Assembly: GCA_037442845.1 (NCBI GenBank)
Contig: JBBIPL010000013.1
Location: 1-32,754 of the forward strand
DNA from: PFJX01 sp037442845
Lineage (GTDB): Bacteria; Pseudomonadota; Gammaproteobacteria; Burkholderiales; Thiobacillaceae
DNA length: 32,754 nt
Reading direction: 5' to 3'
Both the position numbers and the translations under genes were made by a program. Below, in pieces: positions 1-6,375 of the stretch (positions are counted from its first letter, which is position 1; each line of letters begins with the position of its first letter). Below the pieces are notes generated by a model. The model was not told where the DNA came from. It made no database searches and worked only from the letters and a program-made list of their open reading frames with translations.

Positions 1-3
1 ATC

Positions 4-81
<78 letters not shown>

Positions 82-94
82 ACGGGGGCGGGGA

Positions 95-123
95 AATGTA
101 CCCAGCCCCCGGGCAAAAAGCAA
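95..123 (-). promoter_or_regulatory. candidate sigma-70 promoter of tRNA-Pro
   Basis: On the minus strand there is TTGCTT (123-118), a 17-bp spacer and TACATT (100-95). The expected transcript start lies a few bases upstream of the tRNA 5' end at 81. The -35 matches the TTGACA consensus at 3 of 6 positions and the -10 matches TATAAT at 4 of 6, with optimal spacing. This is a prediction from motif and position only. Confidence 0.45.
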
Positions 124-183
124 CGCCGCGCGCGGGGGCTTGGCTAGAATAGCCGGGTTCGCAACCCAGCCGCCCATGCCGCC

Positions 184-1038
184 ATGACCGCCCGCATCCT
201 CGACGGAAAAGCCATCGCCGACGCCCTGCTCCGCGACATCCAACGCCAGGTCGAGGCACGCGCGGCGGCGGGGCGGCGCATCCCCGGCCTGGCGGTGATC
301 CTGTTGGGCGGCGACCCGGCCTCCAGCATCTACGTGCGCAACAAACGCCGCGCCTGCGAAACGGCGGGCGTTCTGTCGATCTCCCACGACCTGCCGGCCG
401 ACACCCCGCAGGCCGAACTCCTCGCGCTGATCGGCCGCCTGAACGACGACCCCACGGTGGACGGCATCCTCGTGCAGGCCCCGTTGCCGGATCACATCGA
501 CGACAAGGCCGTGGTGGAAGCCATCCGTATCGACAAGGACGTGGACGGCTTCCATCCCTGCAACATCGGCCGCCTGGCGGTGCGCGACCCCCTGCTGCGC
601 TCCTGCACCCCCTACGGCGTCATGAAGCTGCTGCAAGCCACCGGCGAGCCCCTGCGCGGCAAGCACGCGGTGGTGGTGGGCGCCTCCAACCACGTCGGCC
701 GTCCCATGGCCCTGGAACTGCTGCTGGCCGGCTGCACCGTCACCGTCTGCCACTCCGCCACGCAAGACCTGCCCGGCCACGTCGGCCGCGCCGACCTGGT
801 GGCGGCCTGCGTCGGCAAGCCGGAAATGGTGCGGGGCGTCTGGATCAAGCCCGGCGCCATCGTCGTCGACATCGGCATCAACCGCCTGGACAGCGGCAGG
901 CTGGTGGGCGACGTGGAGTTCGCCACGGCCGCCGAGCGGGCCTCCTGGATCACCCCGGTGCCCGGCGGCGTCGGCCCCATGACCGTGGCGACCCTGTTGC
1001 AGAACACGCTGGAAGCGGCGGCGCTGCACGCGCCCTGA
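184..1038 (+). CDS. folD: Bifunctional methylenetetrahydrofolate dehydrogenase / methenyltetrahydrofolate cyclohydrolase
   Basis: The product (284 aa, the usual FolD size) interconverts 5,10-methylene-, 5,10-methenyl- and 10-formyl-tetrahydrofolate in the cytoplasm, using NADP. Visible family motifs in order are YVRNKRRACETAG with the catalytic Lys, DGILVQAPLP, DVDGFHPCNIGRL, the NADP-binding segment GASNHVGRPMALELL near residue 165, and the C-terminal signature PVPGGVGPMTVATLLQNTL. The more common spelling of the second motif is VQLPLP, so the Ala is a small deviation. The ATG at 184 overlaps the stop of a three-codon reading frame (ATG-CCG-CCA-TGA from 176). A TAGAAT hexamer at 145-150 could be the -10, but no good -35 goes with it. 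A small GGGTT/AACCC hairpin lies at 155-167. Confidence 0.97.
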   Translation: MTARILDGKAIADALLRDIQRQVEARAAAGRRIPGLAVILLGGDPASSIYVRNKRRACETAGVLSISHDLPADTPQAELLALIGRLNDDPTVDGILVQAPLPDHIDDKAVVEAIRIDKDVDGFHPCNIGRLAVRDPLLRSCTPYGVMKLLQATGEPLRGKHAVVVGASNHVGRPMALELLLAGCTVTVCHSATQDLPGHVGRADLVAACVGKPEMVRGVWIKPGAIVVDIGINRLDSGRLVGDVEFATAAERASWITPVPGGVGPMTVATLLQNTLEAAALHAP

Positions 1039-1073
1039 GTGCAGACCCGGTGCGCAAGAACCCGTCCCCCGGA

Positions 1074-2183
1074 ATGCGCGCCCTCAGGTGGACCGGCCTG
1101 CTGTTCGCCGGCCTGACGGCGGCGGGCGCCGGGCTCGCGGCCGACCCCATTCTCGATCACATCCGCCTGCCCCCGGGCTTCCGCATCGAACGCTTCGCCG
1201 AGGCGCCCAATGCCCGCCAGATGGCCCTCGGCCGCGACACCCTGTTCGTCGGCAGCATGCGCGACGGGCGCGTGCATGCCGTGCCGCTGGGCCGCGCGGG
1301 CCCCGGCAAGCCCCGCGTCATTGCGCGAAACCTGACCTTGCCGGTGGGGGTGGCCTACCGTGACGGCGATCTGTATATCTCGGCGGTTAGCCGCATCCTG
1401 CGCATCCGCGACGTGGAACGCCGCCTCGATGCGCCGCCGGAAGTGGAGACCGTGTTCGCCGGCCTGCCCAAGGAAACCCACCACGGCTGGAAGTTCATAG
1501 CCTTCGGCCCGGACGGCTGGCTGTACGTGCCGGTGGGCGCGCCCTGCAACATCTGCGCCGCCGACCCGGCGCGCTACGCCGTCATCCATCGCCTGGACCC
1601 GGCCAGCGGCAAGCTGGAGACGGTGGCGCGCGGGGTGCGCAACACGGTGGGCTTCGACTGGCATCCGCGCAGCGGCCAGCTCTGGTTCACCGACAACGGC
1701 CGCGACTGGCTGGGCGACGACGCGCCGCCCGACGAACTCAACCGCCTGGACCGGCCCGGCCGCCACTTCGGCTATCCGCACTGCCACGGCGCCGCCCTGC
1801 GCGATCCCGAATTCGGCGCCGACGCCGATTGCGCCGGTTTCACGCCGCCGGCGCGGGAACTGGCCGCCCACGTCGCGCCCCTGGGCATGCGCTTCTATAC
1901 CGGCCGGCAATTCCCCGCCCGCTACCGCAACGCCATCTTCGTCGCCGAGCACGGCTCCTGGAACCGCAGCCGCAAGGCGGGCTACCGGGTCATGGCCGCC
2001 ATCCTCGAAGGCGACCGGGTGGTGGCCTACGAACCCTTCGCCACCGGCTGGCTGCAGGGCGAGGGCAGCGACCGCGAACGCGTGCTGGGCCGTCCCGCCG
2101 ACGTCCTGGTGATGCCCGACGGCAGCCTGCTGGTGGCGGACGACCACGCGGGGGTGGTGTATCGGATCGTGTATGGGGGATAG
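1074..2183 (+). CDS. Secreted PQQ-dependent sugar dehydrogenase (glucose/sorbosone dehydrogenase family)
   Basis: About 369 aa. The N-terminus (MRALRWTGLLFAGLTAAG) is a signal peptide with likely cleavage after AGLAA, so the enzyme should act in the periplasm. The mature part resembles the six-bladed beta-propeller of the glucose/sorbosone dehydrogenase family: LPPGFRIERFAE at the start, then HHGWKFIAFGPDGWLYVPVG, a GLWFTDNGRD-like strand (QLWFTDNGRDWLGDD), and AEHGSWNRSRKAGYRV near the end. Cys residues at GAPCNICAAD and DADCAGF could form disulfides. The family oxidises sugars or related alcohols with PQQ, but the substrate cannot be read from sequence. I prefer the ATG at 1074 because it gives a clean signal peptide; an in-frame GTG at 1050 would add eight residues. 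It follows folD closely on the same strand and may be co-transcribed. Confidence 0.85.
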   Translation: MRALRWTGLLFAGLTAAGAGLAADPILDHIRLPPGFRIERFAEAPNARQMALGRDTLFVGSMRDGRVHAVPLGRAGPGKPRVIARNLTLPVGVAYRDGDLYISAVSRILRIRDVERRLDAPPEVETVFAGLPKETHHGWKFIAFGPDGWLYVPVGAPCNICAADPARYAVIHRLDPASGKLETVARGVRNTVGFDWHPRSGQLWFTDNGRDWLGDDAPPDELNRLDRPGRHFGYPHCHGAALRDPEFGADADCAGFTPPARELAAHVAPLGMRFYTGRQFPARYRNAIFVAEHGSWNRSRKAGYRVMAAILEGDRVVAYEPFATGWLQGEGSDRERVLGRPADVLVMPDGSLLVADDHAGVVYRIVYGG

Positions 2184-2568
2184 GGGGAGGCTGGACAATG
2201 CCTGCCGGGGGAATCGGCTTTTCAACCGCATCGCACGTGCTGCTTCCGACCCACAACAGCAATTGGATCCATAGAGACACCGTCTCTTCCCGCCTCGAAG
2301 AAGCCGCTGAAGGAAGCGTTGGTTCAACGGCAGGTGTCTACGGCGGAATTGTCGCTCAGCGAGGTTGATGTCCGGCGGCAGCGGGTCAGGTACTGTCATT
2401 TGCGGTGACGCTGTCGGTTTGATCGAGCGTCAGTTATGGGGTGCTTCGAACTGGCGGCGGCTGGCGCCTGGGCATTTCCGCGCCATCGGCTATTGTTGAT
2501 GTAAACAGTCGGGAATTTTTCGGTCCTGGCCTGATCCATTCCGATGTCGTACAGAGAGGAGTCGAATC
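2184..2568. other. 385-bp gene-free stretch, nothing recognised
   Basis: No frame on either strand gives a recognisable protein. One plus frame is open through about 2330-2400 (with KKPLKEALVQRQVSTAELS) but has no start or ribosome site and matches no family I know. It may be decayed coding sequence. The final 30 bases hold the leader and Shine-Dalgarno (AGAGAGGA) of the next gene. Confidence 0.4.
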
Positions 2569-3354
2569 ATGAGCACCCTGTCCTTCAAGCCGGAAGTGTC
2601 CGGCATGCGCCTGCCCGCTCTGCGTCGGGTCGATGCCCTGCGTCCCCTGCTCTGGCTGCGCCTGGGCTGGCGCGATCTCGTGCGCGCCTGGCCGTTGTCG
2701 CTGGGCTATGGCGTGGTCTTCGCCCTGCTCGGCGGATTGTTGCTGGCCTGGGCAAGGCAAAGCACGCATCTCACCCTCACCCTGTTGTCGGGCTTCCTGC
2801 TGCTGGCGCCCTTCCTGGCCATCAGCTTCTATGCGATTTCCAGCCGCCTGGAACATGGGCTGGATCGCGGCGGTCCTTTGCAATTCCTTGCGCCCCTGCG
2901 TCGCAATCCCGCCTCCATCGGCCTGTTCGCCGTGCTGCTGGCCTTCATCCTCAGCGCCTGGGAGCGCATCTCCGCGTTGCTGGTGGGGCTGCTGCTGCGC
3001 AACGATCTGGTGGCGACCGGTTACTTCAGCCTGGGGCTGCTGTTCAGCGCCGACCACTGGGCCTTCGTCGTCGTTTACCTGATCCTCGGCGCCGCCCTGG
3101 CCGCGCTGGTGTTCGCCCTGGCCGTGGTCTCCCTGCCGATGATGATGGACCGCGAGGTGGATACCGTTACCGCCATCACCGCCAGTCTCTGGGCGGTGGC
3201 GAGCAATCCCCTGCCCATGCTGGTGTGGGCGGTCCTCATCGTCACCCTTACTCTGGCGGGCATGCTCACCGCGCTGTTCGGCCTGGTCGTCGTCTTTCCG
3301 CTGCTCGGCCACGCGACCTGGCACGCCTACCGCGATCTGGTGGAATCCGACTGA
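2569..3354 (+). CDS. DUF2189 family integral membrane protein
   Basis: 261 aa. The ATG at 2569 follows a good Shine-Dalgarno (AGAGAGGA, 8 nt upstream). After a cytoplasmic N-terminal segment, WLRLGWRDLVRAWPLSLGYG begins a series of about six hydrophobic helices: around residues 45-65, 70-95, 120-145, 150-175, 180-205 and 225-250. The layout and the LRxGWRDL opening are those of DUF2189, inner-membrane proteins of unknown function common in alpha- and betaproteobacteria. The family is sometimes annotated as cytochrome oxidase subunit I-like, but I see no haem- or copper-ligating histidine pattern to support that. Directly after its stop lies a relic of a YjbQ gene, so the downstream neighbourhood is rearranged. 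Confidence 0.8.
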   Translation: MSTLSFKPEVSGMRLPALRRVDALRPLLWLRLGWRDLVRAWPLSLGYGVVFALLGGLLLAWARQSTHLTLTLLSGFLLLAPFLAISFYAISSRLEHGLDRGGPLQFLAPLRRNPASIGLFAVLLAFILSAWERISALLVGLLLRNDLVATGYFSLGLLFSADHWAFVVVYLILGAALAALVFALAVVSLPMMMDREVDTVTAITASLWAVASNPLPMLVWAVLIVTLTLAGMLTALFGLVVVFPLLGHATWHAYRDLVESD

Positions 3355-3355
3355 G

Positions 3356-3493
3356 GCGGGCGTCGCGCGGTCGCCCTACATCCCCCTGCGCGCGGGCAGC
3401 CTGGTGCTGGGCGCCTGGCAGGGCATCGATCTGTTCGAGCACCGCCGCGCGCCGCATCGCCGGGAGGTCGCGGCGCATCTGCTGGGAGACTGA
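3356..3493 (+). pseudogene. C-terminal relic of a YjbQ / UPF0047 family gene
   Basis: In the +2 frame the sequence reads SPYIPLRAGSLVLGAWQGID, then LFEHRRAPHRREV and AAHLLGD before TGA at 3491. This is the C-terminal strand-turn-strand of the YjbQ family (typically PVxxGxLxLGTWQxIyLxEHR...RrVxxxxxG). Only about 40 of the usual 130-140 residues remain. There is no start codon in frame, and the upstream frame runs straight into the DUF2189 gene in a different register. The gene was therefore most likely truncated by a deletion that fused its tail to the end of the DUF2189 gene. The recognition rests on motif memory, not on a search. Confidence 0.7.
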
Positions 3494-3525
3494 CGGGGCG
3501 CCGGGTCTGTGGCAGACTGCGCCCC

Positions 3526-4770
3526 GTGCTGCCCTATGAACTCCGCATCGGCCTGCGCTACACGCGCGCCAAGCGCCGCAACCACTTCATCTCCTTCATC
3601 TCCGTGATCTCCATGGCGGGCATCGCCCTGGGGGTGATGGCGCTCATCGTCGTCATTTCGGTGATGAACGGCTTCCAGGAGGAACTACGCACGCGCATCC
3701 TGGGCGTTGCCTCGCATCTGGAAATCAGCGGCCCGGCCGGACGCCTGGCGGACTGGCCAGGCCTCGCCGCGCAGGTCGCCCGGCATCCCGAGGTGCGCGG
3801 CAGCGCGCCCTACGTCAGCGGCCAGGCCCTGCTGGTGGTGGCTTCGGAAACCAAGGGCGCCCTGGTGCGCGGCCTCTTGCCGCAGGAGGAGGGCAAGGTG
3901 GCGGAGTTCGCCGGGCACATGCAGGCGGGCCGCCTCGACAGCCTGCGCCCCGGAGAATTCAACATCGCCCTGGGCCACGACCTGGCGCGCGCCCTCGGCG
4001 TGTTTCCCGGCGACAAGGTGGCGGTGATCGCGCCGCAGGGCGTGGTCACCCCCGCCGGCATGCTGCCGCGCATCAAGCAGTTCACCGTGAGCGCCATTTT
4101 CCAGATGGGCATGTTCGAGTACGACGCCGGCCTTGTCCTCATGCACCTGGAGGATGCGCAGAAGCTTTACCGTCTGGGCGACGAGGTCTCCGGCCTGCGC
4201 GTCAAGCTCGCCGACCTGGAGCGGGCGCCGCGCGTGCTGCGCGATCTCGCCGGCAGCCTGGAGGGCGATTACTACCTGTCGGACTGGACCATGCGCCACA
4301 CCAGCTTCTTCCAGGCGGTGCAGATCGAGAAGCGCATGATGTTCATCATCCTCACCCTGATCGTCGCGGTGGCCGCCTTCAACATCATCTCCACCCTGGT
4401 CATGGCGGTGACCGACAAGCAATCCGACATCGCCATCCTGCGCACCCTGGGCGCGCACCCCGGCAGCATCATGGCCATCTTCATGGTGCAGGGCAGCCTG
4501 ATCGGCGTCTTCGGCACGCTCGCCGGCCTGGTTTCCGGCGTGCTGCTGGCCCTCAACGTGGAGACCGTGGTGCCCTGGATCGAGCGCGCGCTGGGGCTCG
4601 ACCTGTTCCCCGCCGACGTCTATTACATCTCCGATCTGCCGTCCAAGCTGAACTGGCCGGACGTCTGGACCATAGGCGGGGTGGCCCTGCTCCTGTCCTT
4701 CTTCGCCACCCTCTATCCCAGCTGGCGGGCGGCCCACATCCAGCCGGCGGAGGCGCTGCGCTATGAGTGA
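3526..4770 (+). CDS. lolC: Lipoprotein-releasing ABC transporter permease LolC/LolE
   Basis: 414 aa, full length for the family. It is the inner-membrane subunit that extracts mature outer-membrane lipoproteins and passes them to LolA. The start MLPYELRIGLRYTRAKRRNH is the classic LolC/E N-terminus, here from GTG at 3526. One N-terminal helix (about 20-45, FISVISMAGIALGVMALIVV) is followed by a periplasmic MacB-like domain and three C-terminal helices (about 275-300, 315-345 and 385-405). The end reads YPSWRAAHIQPAEALRYE. Its stop overlaps the annotated lolD start. Only one permease gene is present, so the complex may use two copies of one protein, as in LolF-type systems. A second permease elsewhere cannot be excluded. 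Confidence 0.93.
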   Translation: MLPYELRIGLRYTRAKRRNHFISFISVISMAGIALGVMALIVVISVMNGFQEELRTRILGVASHLEISGPAGRLADWPGLAAQVARHPEVRGSAPYVSGQALLVVASETKGALVRGLLPQEEGKVAEFAGHMQAGRLDSLRPGEFNIALGHDLARALGVFPGDKVAVIAPQGVVTPAGMLPRIKQFTVSAIFQMGMFEYDAGLVLMHLEDAQKLYRLGDEVSGLRVKLADLERAPRVLRDLAGSLEGDYYLSDWTMRHTSFFQAVQIEKRMMFIILTLIVAVAAFNIISTLVMAVTDKQSDIAILRTLGAHPGSIMAIFMVQGSLIGVFGTLAGLVSGVLLALNVETVVPWIERALGLDLFPADVYYISDLPSKLNWPDVWTIGGVALLLSFFATLYPSWRAAHIQPAEALRYE

Positions 4771-5467
4771 GGCGGGAGGCGGGAAACGGGAAACGGGAAA
4801 CGTGGTGCTGGCCTGCGCGGGTCTGCGCAAGAGCTACTGGCAGGGCAAGACCGAAGTGCCGGTGTTAAACGGTGTCGATCTGAGCGTCGCCGCCGGCGAG
4901 CGGGTGGCGGTGATGGGCGCCTCCGGCACCGGCAAGAGTACCTTGCTGCATCTTCTTGGCGGCCTCGACCGGCCCGATGCCGGCGAGGTGCGGGTGGGCG
5001 GCGCTTCCTTGTGGAGCCTCGGCGAAGTGGAGCGCGGCCGCCTGCGCAACCGCATGCTGGGCTTCGTCTACCAGTTCCATCACCTGTTGCCGGAATTCTC
5101 CGCCGAGGAGAACGTCGCCATGCCGCTGCTGATCCGCCGCGAGGAGCGCTTCCGGGCGCTGGCGGAAGCCGCGCGCTGGCTGCAAGAGGTGGGCCTCGGT
5201 CATCGGCTCGGGCACCGGCCGGGCGAACTTTCCGGCGGTGAGCGCCAGCGCGCCGCCATCGCCCGCGCCCTGGTCACGCAGCCGGCCTGCGTGCTGATGG
5301 ACGAGCCCACCGGCAACCTCGACCGGCACAACGCCGCACGCATCCAGGATCTGCTCCTCGAATTGTCGACGCGGCATCGCGCCGCCTTCCTGGTGGTGAC
5401 GCACGACCCCGATCTGGCCGGGCGCATGAACCGGGTATTGCGGCTGACCGAGAACGGTTTGGAGTAA
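4763..5467 (+). CDS. lolD: Lipoprotein-releasing ABC transporter ATP-binding protein LolD
   Basis: 234 aa. It hydrolyses ATP to power lipoprotein release by the LolC-type permease. Walker A is GASGTGKSTLL, the Q-loop region is YQFHHLLPEFSAEENV (a LolD hallmark), the signature is LSGGERQRAAIARAL, Walker B is CVLMDEPTGNLD and the switch His is in VVTHD. The ATG at 4763 overlaps lolC by 8 nt. The first 13 residues (MSEAGGGKRETGN) look non-native: they are encoded by a run containing three tandem copies of the heptamer GGGAAAC (4781-4801). In-frame GTG codons at 4802 and 4805 sit exactly where LolD homology begins (VLACAGLRKSYWQG) and are plausible true starts. Confidence 0.94.
   Translation: MSEAGGGKRETGNVVLACAGLRKSYWQGKTEVPVLNGVDLSVAAGERVAVMGASGTGKSTLLHLLGGLDRPDAGEVRVGGASLWSLGEVERGRLRNRMLGFVYQFHHLLPEFSAEENVAMPLLIRREERFRALAEAARWLQEVGLGHRLGHRPGELSGGERQRAAIARALVTQPACVLMDEPTGNLDRHNAARIQDLLLELSTRHRAAFLVVTHDPDLAGRMNRVLRLTENGLE
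4781..4801 (+). repeat. 3 x 7-bp tandem repeat (GGGAAAC) at the lolD 5' end
   Basis: Three perfect head-to-tail copies of GGGAAAC lie at 4781-4787, 4788-4794 and 4795-4801. They are preceded by GGCGGGAGGCG and followed by GTGGTG. The unit length is not a multiple of three, so gain or loss of one copy would shift the frame from the ATG at 4763 but not from the GTG starts at 4802/4805. Confidence 0.85.
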
Positions 5468-5522
5468 TCTTCCAGCTTCCGAAGCGAGGCATCCGGGCGG
5501 CGACCCGGAAGAGGAGAGTCGC

Positions 5523-5642
5523 ATGCGCACAACCTCACGTCCTGGCCCACGCTCAGCCACGAGGACCGGCGCCCGGCGCCGAAGCCGCGCCTGGCCGCCC
5601 TGTCCAACGGTTATCCGGTGACGGCGCCCAGCGAACGCGACC
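5523..5642 (+). pseudogene. Unidentified gene fragment cut off by the MITE-like element
   Basis: A Shine-Dalgarno-like GAAGAGGAGA precedes ATG at 5523, but that frame stops after about 33 codons of Arg-rich nonsense. One frame over, the sequence reads with good codon usage: HNLTSWPTLSHEDRRPAPKP, then RLAALSNGYPVTAPSERDRE, and runs into the inverted-repeat element at about 5643. This looks like a gene start with an early frameshift whose remainder has been lost. I do not recognise the family. The call rests on composition and the apparent ribosome site only. Confidence 0.3.
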
Positions 5643-5800
5643 GAGAGGCTGTGAAAAAATGCCAGTCTCCAAGAAAACCGTCATTCCCGCGAAAGCGGGA
5701 ATCCAGGAATTTCAACGGGTTACAAAGTCCCTGGATCTCTGCTTTCGCGGGGATGCCCCCCGGTGTTGCAGCCGTTCTGGGAAAAATTCACAGGCTCTGA
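5643..5800. mobile_element. MITE-like inverted-repeat element, about 158 bp
   Basis: The ends form imperfect terminal inverted repeats: GAGGCTGTGAA at 5645-5655 against GAGCCTGTGAA read from 5797 to 5787. Nested inside is a second inverted pair: CATTCCCGCGAAAGCGGGAA (5682-5701), continuing to ATCCAGG, against the complement of CCTGGATCTCTGCTTTCGCG, continuing to GGGAT (5730-5754). The inner arms belong to the extragenic 'ATTCCCGCGAAAGCGGGAATCC' repeat type common in betaproteobacteria. No transposase is encoded. It lies between the convergent genes lolD and DUF2062, where its hairpin could also stop transcription. No clear target-site duplication is seen. Confidence 0.6.
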
Positions 5801-5809
5801 GTCGGCGAT

Positions 5810-6361
5810 TCAGGGCGCCTGGCGGCGCGCCTTGCGGCGGCGCAGGTAGGCCAGCAGATAAAGGCGCCAGCCCAGCTGCACGGCGAAATAGCCGAGCACC
5901 GCCAGGGTCGAGGCGAGGATCAGGTTGCCGATCAGGAAGGTGATGCCGAGACCCAGCAGCCAGTCCAAGAAGGCGGGCAGGAAGTCGAGCCAGCGCTCTC
6001 CGCGCCAGTCGAATTCGGGAACGGCGGCGGGCGGGCCGTTGCCGCCGGTGACCCAGGCGCCGATGGCATAGGCGGCGAGGATCAGCGGCCCCCAGGTGAA
6101 GGGGTTGGTGTACAGGGTGGCGAGCACCGCGACCGGCAGATTGACGCGGAAGACGATGGCCAGGATGGCCGCGGTCAGCATCTGCACGGGGCCGGGAATG
6201 AGGCCGCCGAACATGCCGACGGCGACGCCGCCCGCCACCGAGCGGCGGTTCAGGTACCACAGGTTGGGATGTTTGAGCAGCGGCCGAAACCAGCGCAGAT
6301 GGCGGTGTTCGCGGATGCTGTCGTGGTCGGGCAGGTATTTGCGGAAGAATTTGCGCGGCAT
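5810..6361 (-). CDS. DUF2062 domain-containing membrane protein
   Basis: 183 aa. It opens with MPRKFFRKYLPDHDSIREHR, then NLWYLNRRSVAGGVAVGMFG with GLIPGPVQM, which are the typical DUF2062 start and first helix. Hydrophobic helices lie near residues 45-85, 95-115 and 130-165, with LYTNPFTWGPL, the conserved TNP motif, between them. The function is unknown; relatives are small inner-membrane proteins, sometimes fused to glycosyltransferases. The ATG at 6361 is only 14 nt from the divergent comEC start, and no convincing Shine-Dalgarno precedes it. Convergent with lolD across the MITE-like element. Confidence 0.85.
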   Translation of the reverse strand: MPRKFFRKYLPDHDSIREHRHLRWFRPLLKHPNLWYLNRRSVAGGVAVGMFGGLIPGPVQMLTAAILAIVFRVNLPVAVLATLYTNPFTWGPLILAAYAIGAWVTGGNGPPAAVPEFDWRGERWLDFLPAFLDWLLGLGITFLIGNLILASTLAVLGYFAVQLGWRLYLLAYLRRRKARRQAP

Positions 6362-6375
6362 GGGAGGATTCTAAT

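Noticed and set aside
612..2399. Very long minus-strand open frame opposite folD and the sugar dehydrogenase
   Set aside because: It is a GC-rich shadow frame: Gly/Ala/Arg/His-rich, no domain, wholly antisense to two well-supported genes.
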